From Roseovarius sp. (GTDB lineage: Bacteria > Pseudomonadota > Alphaproteobacteria > Rhodobacterales > Rhodobacteraceae): 18,649 nucleotides of DNA. This document shows, in pieces, positions 7,718-14,143 of the stretch; within the stretch, counting starts at the first letter, position 1, and each line of letters opens with the position of its first letter. The notes beneath the pieces are model-generated. The model was not told the origin of the DNA and searched no databases. It saw only the letters and a list, made by a program, of their open reading frames with translations. The stretch spans positions 1-18,649 of the forward strand of contig JAASSQ010000024.1 in NCBI GenBank assembly GCA_021767845.1, written 5' to 3'. A program made the translations under genes and the position numbers.

Positions 7718-8453
7718 AGGGCGCGGACTTGCGCGCGCGCGCTGCCATCACGTCGCGCCCAAGCGTGAGGGTATAGGCCTCGAGCTCGTGCAGGGCGGTG
7801 TCGGCGGCGTCCTCGTCCTGCGCGGCGAGCGCGTCGGCGATCCGGGTGTGCAGGCTTTCGATGGTTTCGCGCGACCGCGCGGTGAAGGTGATCATGTTCA
7901 TCAGCGGCTGCATCGCCTCGACCGCGCCGGCCAACTGGTAGCTGAGCACGGGGTTTGCGGCGGCATCGACCAGCGCGCGGTGGAAGGCCACGTCCGAGGC
8001 GCAGAAGGATTCGTCGCTCAGCCCCGGCTGGGCCTGGCGGTGGATCTCGGCGCGCATGGTGGCCAGGTGATCGGCGCTGCGCCGCGCGCAGGCCAGCGGC
8101 GCGCAGGCCCGTTCCAGCGCATAGCGCGCCTCGCAGGCGGTCTCGAAGCTGACCGCGTTCATCGACAGCAGCAGCGTCGAGGTGGTGACGTGCTGGCCAT
8201 AGGCCTCTTCATAGCTGAGCCGGTTCACGAAGGCGCCGCCGAAGGCGCCGCGCTGCGTGCGGATGAGCGATTGCGCCGCCAGCCGTTTGAGCGCCTCGCG
8301 CACCGTGGGGCGCGAGACATCGAACTGCTCGGCCAGCTCGGCCTCGGAGGGCAGGCGTTCATCGACGATCATGCGGCCCTCGACGATGGCGTCGCGGATG
8401 GCCTGCGCGATCTGGGCCGAGAGGTCGGCTTTCTTGGCGGGATCAATTTTCAT
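7704..8453 (-). CDS. GntR-family (FadR/FCD) transcriptional regulator
   Basis: This 249-aa repressor-type protein has a GntR winged helix at about 10-77 (LPSEAELAEQFDVSRPTVREALKRL compressed into the usual helix-turn-helix, then GAFGGAFV for the wing) and an all-helical FCD ligand-binding domain at about 100-235 with the ASDVAFHRALVDAA motif expected to bind a metal near the ligand pocket. Facing the dmdA-containing unit, it is the natural candidate regulator; I recall a GntR gene beside dmdA in Ruegeria pomeroyi. ATG at 8453 was chosen because the in-frame extension to GTG 8528 runs through an AT-rich palindrome. Its ribosome-binding site is weak. The last codons (SSSV and stop) come from the repeat at 7668-7717. 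Confidence 0.9.
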   Translation of the reverse strand: MKIDPAKKADLSAQIAQAIRDAIVEGRMIVDERLPSEAELAEQFDVSRPTVREALKRLAAQSLIRTQRGAFGGAFVNRLSYEEAYGQHVTTSTLLLSMNAVSFETACEARYALERACAPLACARRSADHLATMRAEIHRQAQPGLSDESFCASDVAFHRALVDAAANPVLSYQLAGAVEAMQPLMNMITFTARSRETIESLHTRIADALAAQDEDAADTALHELEAYTLTLGRDVMAARARKSAPSSSV

Positions 8454-8479
8454 TTGTCTTACATTTAAATGTCTGACAA
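8454..8479. promoter_or_regulatory. Tandem operator-like element between gntR and DUF2182
   Basis: TGTCTTACA (8455-8463) and TGTCTGACA (8470-8478) are two near-identical sites 15 nt apart; the second is a perfect odd palindrome (TGTC-T-GACA). Between them is the 12-bp palindrome ACATTTAAATGT (8461-8472), and the whole 26 nt is a near-palindrome bounded by TTGTC and GACAA. GntR/FCD regulators commonly bind short TGT-N-ACA-type palindromes. It abuts the gntR start and lies 37 nt before the DUF2182 start, so one regulator could control both directions. Confidence 0.6.
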
Positions 8480-8515
8480 TTTCAGCGCAAGCATCGAGTC
8501 GCGCGGGGAGGCGGC

Positions 8516-9274
8516 ATGGTTTCGGCACGGATCAGGCGGATGACGGGGGCGCATTGGCTGACGCTGTTCGGCCTTGTCCTGCTGGCCTGGGGCGCGCTTT
8601 ACGTCATGGCGCTGCCCGAGGAAATGCGCGCGGCCGGCCGCATCTATGGCGCCGAGTTCCTGGCCAGTCTCTGCACCGTGACGCCGGATGCGGCGGGTTT
8701 TGCGCGAATCACGGCCATGTGGGCGCTGATGTCGGCGGCGATGATGGCGCCCACGGCGCTGCCGGCGCTGGCCACCTATGACGAGCTTTCCCATTCCGGC
8801 CAGACCAATTTCGCGGCGCTTGTCGCGGGCTACCTGGCGGTCTGGATTGGCTTTGCCGTGCTGGCGGCGGCGGCGCAGATGGCGCTGTTCCGCGCCGGGC
8901 TGGTCAGCGCCTTCGGCGACAGCCGCTCGGCGCTGTTGTCCGCCCTGTTGCTGGCGGTGGCGGGGGCGTATCAGTTCAGCCCGATGAAAGAGGCCTGCCT
9001 GGCCAAGTGCCGCGCGCCGCTGTCGTTTTTCATGCAGCACTGGGACGAGGGCGCCTGGCGCAACGGGCTGCGGCTGGGGCTGGTCTGCCTGGGCTGTTGC
9101 TGGGCGCTGATGGCGCTGGCCTTCGTGGGCGGGGTGATGAACCTGGCCTTCATGGGGCTGGCGACCGTCATCATGGTCATCGAGAAACTGCCCGACCTGG
9201 GCCGCTGGCTGACCCGCCCGCTGGGCGCTGCGCTGCTGGGCGGCGCGGGCTGGATGCTCTTGGATGCGATCTGA
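8516..9274 (+). CDS. DUF2182 integral membrane protein
   Basis: This 252-aa inner-membrane protein has about seven hydrophobic segments (roughly 15-32, 68-88, 98-122, 138-154, 184-202, 206-222, 236-250). The DUF2182 signature is visible in MWALMSAAMMAPTALPAL (68-85) and FSPMKEACLAKCRAP (154-168), which contains Cys161 and Cys165; a further cluster CLGCC is at 191-195. The family is annotated as predicted metal-binding membrane proteins, and its function is unknown. GGGAG lies about 6 nt before the ATG. It is followed after 18 nt by a DUF1326 gene, a pairing common in Proteobacteria, so the two proteins probably work together. Confidence 0.88.
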   Translation: MVSARIRRMTGAHWLTLFGLVLLAWGALYVMALPEEMRAAGRIYGAEFLASLCTVTPDAAGFARITAMWALMSAAMMAPTALPALATYDELSHSGQTNFAALVAGYLAVWIGFAVLAAAAQMALFRAGLVSAFGDSRSALLSALLLAVAGAYQFSPMKEACLAKCRAPLSFFMQHWDEGAWRNGLRLGLVCLGCCWALMALAFVGGVMNLAFMGLATVIMVIEKLPDLGRWLTRPLGAALLGGAGWMLLDAI

Positions 9275-9292
9275 TCTGGAGGAGGACGAGAC

Positions 9293-9922
9293 ATGCCATT
9301 CGATCAACCGGGCACGGTGCCCTGGACCATCAAGGGGGAGCTGATCCTCAACTGCAACTGCACGGTGTTCTGCCCCTGCGTGGTGTCGCTGGGCAAACAC
9401 CCGCCGACCGAAGGGTATTGCCAGGCCTGGGCCGGCGTGCGCATCGACGAGGGGGAATATGGCGGCGAGGACCTGTCGGGCCTCAACGTGGGCCTGATGC
9501 TGGAAATCCCCGGCCTGATGGCGCGCGGCAACTGGAAGGCCGCCGCCTATATCGACGACCGCGCCAGCGACGCGGCCTACGAGGCGCTGGTCAATATCTT
9601 CAGCGGCAAGGCGCGCGGCACAACGGGGCTCTTCGGCGTGCTGGTCAGCGAGTTCCTGGGCGCCGAGCGCGCGCCGATCACCTTCGAGACCGAGGGCAAG
9701 GCCCGCCGCCTGATGGTCGGCAAGAAGATCCAGGGCGAGGTCGTCCCCGTCGAGGGGCATGGCGGCGAGGATATCGTCGTGACCAACACCGAATACTGGA
9801 TGGGCCCCGACATCACCGTGGCCACCGCCACCAAGGGCCGGGTGCGCGCCTTTGGCCGGGTCTGGGATTTCGACGGGCGCAGCGCCGAGATCTGCCGGAT
9901 CGACTGGAAAGGCCCGCGCTGA
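9293..9922 (+). CDS. DUF1326 cysteine-motif protein
   Basis: This 209-aa soluble protein carries the DUF1326 signature LILNCNCTVFCPCVVSLG, with cysteines at 21, 23, 27 and 29 and another at 43. The clustered cysteines suggest metal or thiol chemistry, but no activity is established that I know of. There is no signal peptide. GGAGGAGG lies 9 nt before the ATG. It probably functions with the DUF2182 membrane protein just upstream. Its stop overlaps the start of the DinB gene (TGATG), which ties translation of the pair together. Confidence 0.88.
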   Translation: MPFDQPGTVPWTIKGELILNCNCTVFCPCVVSLGKHPPTEGYCQAWAGVRIDEGEYGGEDLSGLNVGLMLEIPGLMARGNWKAAAYIDDRASDAAYEALVNIFSGKARGTTGLFGVLVSEFLGAERAPITFETEGKARRLMVGKKIQGEVVPVEGHGGEDIVVTNTEYWMGPDITVATATKGRVRAFGRVWDFDGRSAEICRIDWKGPR

Positions 9923-10440
9923 TGATCGACCCGGACTACGCCCGCCGGATGGCGCGCTACAACGCCTGGCAGAACCGGCAAATGGCAGAGGCGCTCGATG
10001 GCGTGGCGCTGGAGGTGCTGCGCGAGGATCACGGCGCGTTTTTCGGCTCGATCCTGGGCACGCTCAGCCATGTGCTGTGGGCCGACCGGGTCTGGATGCA
10101 CCGTTTCGCCCCCGACCGGGTGGCCGCACCGGGGCGCAGCATTGCCGAAAGCCCCGATCTGTGCCCCACTTTCGGGGTGTGGGATGCCGACCGCTTTGCG
10201 CTGGACGGGCAGATCGGGCTCTGGGCCGAGCGGCTGCACGCGGTGGACCTGACCGGCGATCTGACATGGTATTCGGGCGCGCTGGGCCGTGAGGTCTGCA
10301 AGCCCGTGGCGCTGTGCGTGGTCCATATGTTCAACCATCAGACCCATCACCGCGGGCAGGTCCATGCCATGATGACGCGCGCCGGGCTGGCCGCGCCGGT
10401 CACCGATCTTTTCGCCATGCCCGAGGAGGACGCGGAGTGA
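9922..10440 (+). CDS. DinB-family putative metalloenzyme
   Basis: This 172-aa protein fits the DinB/YfiT four-helix bundle. The expected metal triad is present: His50 in GTLSHVLWADRVW, and His139 and His143 in MFNHQTHHRGQ. Family relatives include thiol-dependent transferases (bacillithiol and mycothiol S-transferases, maleylpyruvate isomerase), so a thiol-linked reaction is possible, but the substrate cannot be read from sequence. It overlaps the DUF1326 stop by 1 nt and the dmdA start by 4 nt, an arrangement that places it firmly in the DMSP unit. The start ATG at 9922 has no separate strong ribosome-binding site, consistent with coupling. Confidence 0.87.
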   Translation: MIDPDYARRMARYNAWQNRQMAEALDGVALEVLREDHGAFFGSILGTLSHVLWADRVWMHRFAPDRVAAPGRSIAESPDLCPTFGVWDADRFALDGQIGLWAERLHAVDLTGDLTWYSGALGREVCKPVALCVVHMFNHQTHHRGQVHAMMTRAGLAAPVTDLFAMPEEDAE

Positions 10441-11546
10441 CCGCGCCGATGCTGTCTCTGTCGCGCCGCCTGCGCCGGACGCCCTTTTCCGAAGGGGTCG
10501 AGGCGGCGGGCGTCAAGGCCTATACCGTCTACAACCACATGCTGCTGCCCACGGTCTTCCGCTCGATCGAGGAGGATTACCGCCATCTCAAGCAGGCGGT
10601 GCAGGTCTGGGACGTGTCCTGCGAACGGCAGGTCGAGCTGCGCGGCCCGGATGCGGGGCGGCTGATGCAGATGCTGACGCCGCGCGACCTGCGGGGCATG
10701 ACGCCGGGCCAGTGCTACTACGTGCCGATCGTGGACGAGACGGGGGGCATGCTGAACGATCCGGTGGCGGTGAAGCTGGCCGAGGACCGCTGGTGGATCT
10801 CCATCGCCGACAGCGATCTGCTCTACTGGGTCAGGGCGACGGCGCATGGCTGGCGGCTGGATGTTCTGGTGGACGAGCCGGAGGTCGCGCCGCTGGCGGT
10901 GCAGGGGCCGAAGGCCGATGACCTGATGGCGGCGGTCTTTGGCGACGCGGTGCGCGAGATCCGGTTCTTCCGCTTCGGCGTGTTCGACTTCCAGGGCCGC
11001 GACATGGTGATCGCGCGCTCGGGCTACTCCAAGCAGGGCGGCTTCGAGATCTATGTCGAGGGCGCCGACATCGCCATGCCGCTGTGGCACGCGCTGATGG
11101 AGGCGGGACGGGACATGGACGTGCATGCCGGCTGCCCCAACCTGATCGAGCGGATCGAGGGCGGGTTGCTGAGCTATGGCAACGACATGACGGATGACAA
11201 CACGCCGCATGAATGCGGGCTGGGCCGGTTCTGCAACACCCACACCGCCATCGGCTGCATCGGGCGCGACGCGCTGCTGCGCGTGGCCAAGGAAGGCCCG
11301 GTGCAGCAGATCCGCGCGCTTGCCATTGACGGGCCGCCCGTGCCGATCTGCGACCGCTGGTGGCCGGTCGTGGCCAACGGCAAGCCCGTGGGCCGGGTCA
11401 GCTCGGCCACCTGGAGCCCCGATTTCGGGACCAACGTGGCCATTGCCATGATCCGCATGACCCATTGGGATGCGGGCACGCGGCTAGGCGTCGATACGCC
11501 GGAAGGGCGGCGCGGGGCCGAGGTGCGCGAGACATTCTGGGCCTGA
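10437..11546 (+). CDS. dmdA: Dimethylsulfoniopropionate (DMSP) demethylase
   Basis: This 369-aa enzyme of the glycine-cleavage T-protein (GcvT) fold moves a methyl group from DMSP to tetrahydrofolate, giving methylmercaptopropionate. It follows the Roseobacter DmdA pattern as I recall it from Ruegeria pomeroyi: RRTPFSEGVEAAGVKAYTVY near the N-terminus, then YNHMLLPTVF, QVWDVSCERQVELRGPDA, QCYYVPIVDETGGMLNDPVA, ARSGYSKQGGFEIYVEG, LLSYGNDMTDDNTPHECGLG and TFWA at the end. Adjacent acuI supports it over a generic aminomethyltransferase. The GTG at 10437 was chosen for GAGGAGG 8 nt upstream and its 4-nt overlap with dinB; ATG at 10449 is the alternative. Confidence 0.93.
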   Translation: MTAPMLSLSRRLRRTPFSEGVEAAGVKAYTVYNHMLLPTVFRSIEEDYRHLKQAVQVWDVSCERQVELRGPDAGRLMQMLTPRDLRGMTPGQCYYVPIVDETGGMLNDPVAVKLAEDRWWISIADSDLLYWVRATAHGWRLDVLVDEPEVAPLAVQGPKADDLMAAVFGDAVREIRFFRFGVFDFQGRDMVIARSGYSKQGGFEIYVEGADIAMPLWHALMEAGRDMDVHAGCPNLIERIEGGLLSYGNDMTDDNTPHECGLGRFCNTHTAIGCIGRDALLRVAKEGPVQQIRALAIDGPPVPICDRWWPVVANGKPVGRVSSATWSPDFGTNVAIAMIRMTHWDAGTRLGVDTPEGRRGAEVRETFWA

Positions 11547-11568
11547 GGCCCGGGTGCACCCCACGGGA

Positions 11569-11618
11569 GCGAGGGGCCAGCCCCTCGCGCTCCCCGGGAT
11601 ACTTGGAAATAGAAGAAG
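11569..11618. repeat. 50-nt hairpin repeat, copy 2
   Basis: GCGAGGGGC and GCCCCTCGC (11569-11577, 11580-11588) pair over 9 bp, extended by GGGAGC/GCTCCC (11565-11570, 11589-11594), and are followed by GGGATACTT and AGAAGAAG. It differs from copy 1 at 8 of 50 positions; two of these (G/A at position 4, C/T at 17) are partners in the stem, so the pairing is kept. It lies in the dmdA-acuI gap, with another small hairpin (GCAGGG/CCCTGC) immediately after. Confidence 0.75.
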
Positions 11619-11654
11619 CAGGGGGCTGGCCCTGCATGAGCCAGGAGGAACGAG

Positions 11655-12650
11655 ATGTTCAACGCATTGGTCGTCGAGAAGGACGAGGAAACCGGCAAGA
11701 CAAGCGCTGCCGTCACGCAGATCGGCGAAGACGATCTGCCCCATGGCGAGGTTCTGATCGCGGTGGAGTATTCCACGGTCAACTACAAGGACGGGCTGTG
11801 CATCGGGCCGGGGGGCGGGCTGGTCCGCCAGTATCCGCACGTGCCGGGGATCGATTTCGCCGGCACCGTCGAGCAAAGCTCGGATGACCGCTACAAGCCC
11901 GGCGACAAGGTGGTTTTGACCGGCTGGCGCGTGGGCGAGGCGCATTGGGGCGGCTATGCGCAGAAGGCGCGGGTGCTGGCCGACTGGCTTGTGCCGCTGC
12001 CCGAGGGGCTGGACACGCGCGCCGCGATGGCGGTGGGCACCGCCGGGCTGACGGCGATGCTGTCGGTCATGGCGCTGGAGGATCACGGGCTCGAGACGGG
12101 GCACGGCCCGGTCCTGGTGACCGGTGCCGCGGGCGGTGTCGGCTCGGTCGCCACGGCGATCCTGGCCAACCTGGGCCACGAGGTCGCGGCGGTGACGGGG
12201 CGGCCCGAGACCGCGGAGTATCTGCAGGGGCTGGGCGCCACGCAGATCGTGCCGCGCGAGGAGCTGACCGAGGTGACGAAAAAGCCGCTGGAATCCGAGA
12301 AATGGGCCGGCTGCGTCGATGCGGTGGCGGGCGCGATGCTGGGCCGGGTGCTCAAGCAGATGAAATACGGCACCTCGGTCGCGGCCGTGGGGCTGGCCGG
12401 GGGCGCGGCGATCGAGGGCGCGCTCATCACGCCCTTCATCCTGCGCGGCGTCAACCTCCTGGGGATCGACAGCGTGATGCAACCTTATGACAACCGCCTG
12501 CGCGCCTGGGCGCGGATCGCCAAGGATCTGCCGATGGAGAAGCTCGAGTCGATGGTGCAGCCCGCGACCCTGTCGGATCTGCCGGGGCTGGGGCGCGACA
12601 TCCTCAAGGGGCAGGTCAAGGGCCGCGTCGTGGTGGACGTGAACGCCTGA
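11655..12650 (+). CDS. acuI: Acrylyl-CoA reductase (MDR family)
   Basis: This 331-aa NADPH-dependent reductase of the medium-chain dehydrogenase/reductase superfamily (YhdH/AcuI branch) converts acryloyl-CoA to propionyl-CoA, detoxifying acrylate made from DMSP. It shows the expected YSTVNYKDGL (36-45), PHVPGIDFAGTVE, GWRVGEAHWGGYAQ, the Rossmann motif VTGAAGGVGS near residue 155, and a C-terminal KGQVKGRVVVDV. It has no structural zinc cysteines, as in this branch. AGGAGGAACGAG precedes the ATG. It follows dmdA on the same strand after 108 nt containing the hairpin repeat, an arrangement that fits the known dmdA-acuI pair. Confidence 0.93.
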   Translation: MFNALVVEKDEETGKTSAAVTQIGEDDLPHGEVLIAVEYSTVNYKDGLCIGPGGGLVRQYPHVPGIDFAGTVEQSSDDRYKPGDKVVLTGWRVGEAHWGGYAQKARVLADWLVPLPEGLDTRAAMAVGTAGLTAMLSVMALEDHGLETGHGPVLVTGAAGGVGSVATAILANLGHEVAAVTGRPETAEYLQGLGATQIVPREELTEVTKKPLESEKWAGCVDAVAGAMLGRVLKQMKYGTSVAAVGLAGGAAIEGALITPFILRGVNLLGIDSVMQPYDNRLRAWARIAKDLPMEKLESMVQPATLSDLPGLGRDILKGQVKGRVVVDVNA

Positions 12651-12663
12651 TGCAGGCGCGGTG

Positions 12664-12695
12664 CCGGGCGCGCGCATGTCGTGTCCGGCGCCCGG
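12664..12695 (+). terminator. Possible hairpin terminator after acuI
   Basis: CCGGGCGC (12664-12671) and GCGCCCGG (12688-12695) form a perfect 8-bp stem 14 nt after the acuI stop. No T-run follows, so it is at best a non-canonical end or an RNA-stabilising hairpin. The rest of the 12651-12856 gap shows no gene. Confidence 0.3.
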
Positions 12696-12856
12696 GGCGG
12701 CGCGGCTGATTGATTTCCTGTCCCGTCGCGCGTTACCGTTGAGCCAAGGGGTATCCTGCGGACCCGCTGCAGGCCCCCGCCCGGTGCGGCGCGCGCATGA
12801 GGGACCGGAGCCCCGATTTTTTCGTGCCGGTGCGTCCGTGCAGAAGGAGGATAGCA

Positions 12857-13273
12857 ATGTTCAGCAAGATTATGACGCCGGTGGACCTGGCACACAAGGA
12901 CGACCTGGAAAAGGCGCTCGCGGTGGTCGCCGACCTGGCCAAGCATTACGAGGCCAAGGTGGTTTACGTGGGCGCGACCACATCGACGCCCAGTTCGACC
13001 GCCCACAACCCCAGTGAATACAAGGAAAAGCTGGAGGCCTTTGCCAAGGAGCAGGCCGAAAAGCACGGCATCGACGCCACCGGCGACATGGTGATCGCGC
13101 ATGACCCGTCCGCGGAGGTTGACGATGTGCTGCTCAAGGCGGTCAAGGAAGAGGGCGTGGACTGCATCGTGATGCAAAGCCACATGCCCAGTTTCCTCGA
13201 TTATGTCTGGCCGTCCAACGGCGGCAAGATCGCGGAACACGCGAAATGCTCGGTCTTCGTGGTGCGCGACTGA
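12857..13273 (+). CDS. Universal stress protein (UspA family)
   Basis: This 138-aa cytoplasmic protein fits a single Usp domain: FSKIMTPVDLAHKDDLEKAL at the N-terminus, a VVADLAKHYEAKVVYVGA helix-strand unit, DDVLLKAVKEEGVDCIVMQSH, and the final KIAEHAKCSVFVVRD. The ATP-binding GxxGx9G(S/T) motif is not intact (SHMPSFLDYVWPSNGGKIAE), which suggests a non-ATP-binding member. AAGGAGG lies 6 nt before the ATG, a near-ideal site, so expression is probably strong. It stands alone, flanked by GC-rich hairpins. Confidence 0.9.
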   Translation: MFSKIMTPVDLAHKDDLEKALAVVADLAKHYEAKVVYVGATTSTPSSTAHNPSEYKEKLEAFAKEQAEKHGIDATGDMVIAHDPSAEVDDVLLKAVKEEGVDCIVMQSHMPSFLDYVWPSNGGKIAEHAKCSVFVVRD

Positions 13274-13282
13274 GGCCGACCC

Positions 13283-13309
13283 GGTCCCGCCCCGGACGCG
13301 GGCGGGGCC
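13283..13309 (+). terminator. Possible hairpin terminator after the stress-protein gene
   Basis: GGTCCCGCCC (13283-13292) pairs with GGGCGGGGCC (13300-13309), with one G-U pair and a 7-nt loop, 9 nt after the stop. There is no T-run, so confidence is limited. A second 7-bp inverted repeat (CACGGCG/CGCCGTG, 13314-13320 and 13335-13341) follows. Confidence 0.35.
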
Positions 13310-13387
13310 GCACCACGGCGCGCGGCTTGCTCTTCGCCGTGCGGCCGCTAAGGTGACGCCCGCCAACCGGGCAGGGAGGAGCCCCCC

Positions 13388-13906
13388 GTGACAACCGAGA
13401 CCGATCCGTTGATCCGGCCCGCGCGCGACACCGATGCCGAGGCGATCTGGCCGATCCTGCGCGGGGTGATCCGCGCCGGCGACACCTATGCGATCGACCC
13501 CGGCCTGACCCGCGACCGCGCGCTGGATCTGTGGATGCACGCACCCCGCGCCTGTTACGTGGCCGAGCGCGCGGGCGAGATCCTCGGCACCTATTACCTC
13601 AAGTCCAATCAGGCCGGCGGCGGCGCGCATGTGTGCAACTGCGGCTACATGACCGCGCCGCGCGCCCGCGGGCAGGGCGTGGCCCGGGCGATGTGCCTGC
13701 ATTCGCAGGCCGAGGCGCTCAAGCTGGGCTACAAGGCGATGCAGTTCAACCTGGTGGTCGCCACCAACGAGGGCGCGATCGGGCTGTGGCGGAGCCTCGG
13801 CTTTGACACGGTGGGCCGCGTGCCGCGCGCCTTCGACCATCCCGAGCAGGGGCTGGTGGATGCGCTGGTCATGTACAAATGGCTGGTGCCGGGCGAGGAC
13901 GGCTGA
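13388..13906 (+). CDS. GNAT-family N-acetyltransferase
   Basis: This 172-aa protein has a GNAT fold: LIRPARDTDAEAIWPIL at the N-terminus, the acetyl-CoA pyrophosphate loop RARGQGVA near residue 95, and NEGAIGLWRSLGF (about 130-142), the usual motif-B region. The substrate is unknown. The GTG start at 13388 is preceded by GGAGGAG at suitable spacing and gives the full domain. It is transcribed toward the mraZ leader, with about 640 nt in between, so it is probably a separate unit. Confidence 0.9.
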   Translation: MTTETDPLIRPARDTDAEAIWPILRGVIRAGDTYAIDPGLTRDRALDLWMHAPRACYVAERAGEILGTYYLKSNQAGGGAHVCNCGYMTAPRARGQGVARAMCLHSQAEALKLGYKAMQFNLVVATNEGAIGLWRSLGFDTVGRVPRAFDHPEQGLVDALVMYKWLVPGEDG

Positions 13907-13912
13907 CCCCGG

Positions 13913-14114
13913 CGGGAATTGCGGCGGGAATTCATGGGACGCGGGACATCATGGCCCGCACCTGCGGGAAATCGTGGGACAGGGCCTCGAACCGGCCGAA
14001 TCACGGCGCCGTGAGCGGTGTGATTCAGGAAAAATCCCGCGGATTGGAGGGCGGAAACGCCCCCCATCCGCCGTGAATCCGAAAAAATCCGGGAAATCGT
14101 GGGAAATTTCAGGT
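13913..14114 (+). promoter_or_regulatory. Array of MraZ-box-like GGGA repeats upstream of mraZ
   Basis: The 15-mer CGGGAAATCGTGGGA occurs exactly twice, at 13965-13979 and 14090-14104, each a pair of YGGGA boxes with 10-nt periodicity. The second copy has a weaker third box (CAGGT, 14110-14114). A further cluster of four boxes lies at 13913, 13925, 13935 and 13942. MraZ is known to bind tandem TGGGN boxes spaced by 5 nt to repress its own operon. The copy at 14090 lies directly upstream of the probable -10 element. Confidence 0.6.
14039..14071. other. Long hairpin with GAAA loop upstream of the mraZ promoter
   Basis: GCGGAT (14039-14044) pairs with ATCCGC (14066-14071), and inside it GG/CC and GGGCG/CGCCC close a GAAA tetraloop, giving a 13-bp stem with one bulge and one mismatch. 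A 14-bp palindrome (TCACGGCGCCGTGA, 14001-14014) and a 7-bp repeat (GAATCAC/GTGATTC) lie just before it. It may end the GNAT transcript; no T-run follows on plus. Confidence 0.4.
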
Positions 14115-14137
14115 AAACCCTTTCGGCACCATATATT
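14109..14137 (+). promoter_or_regulatory. Probable dcw/mraZ promoter
   Basis: TATATT at 14132-14137 is a good -10 element. With 17-nt spacing the -35 hexamer would be TCAGGT (14109-14114), which is weak and overlaps the third GGGA-type box, so MraZ binding could block it. The start of transcription would be near 14144, giving a leader of about 400 nt. Confidence 0.45.
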
Positions 14138-14143
14138 GTGTGC

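Noticed and set aside
8454..8528. Longer start for the GntR regulator at GTG 8528
   Set aside because: The extra 25 codons pass through an AT-rich near-palindrome that looks like an operator and do not resemble the family's N-terminus.
9293..9922. Copper-storage or bufferin-type system from the cysteine motif
   Set aside because: The CNC-x3-CPC motif belongs to DUF1326; no bufferin partner families (DUF692, DUF2063, DUF2282) are present in the window.
13913..14114. CRISPR-like array from the repeated GGGA units
   Set aside because: Repeats are 5-15 nt with 10-nt periodicity and no uniform spacers; MraZ boxes explain them better.
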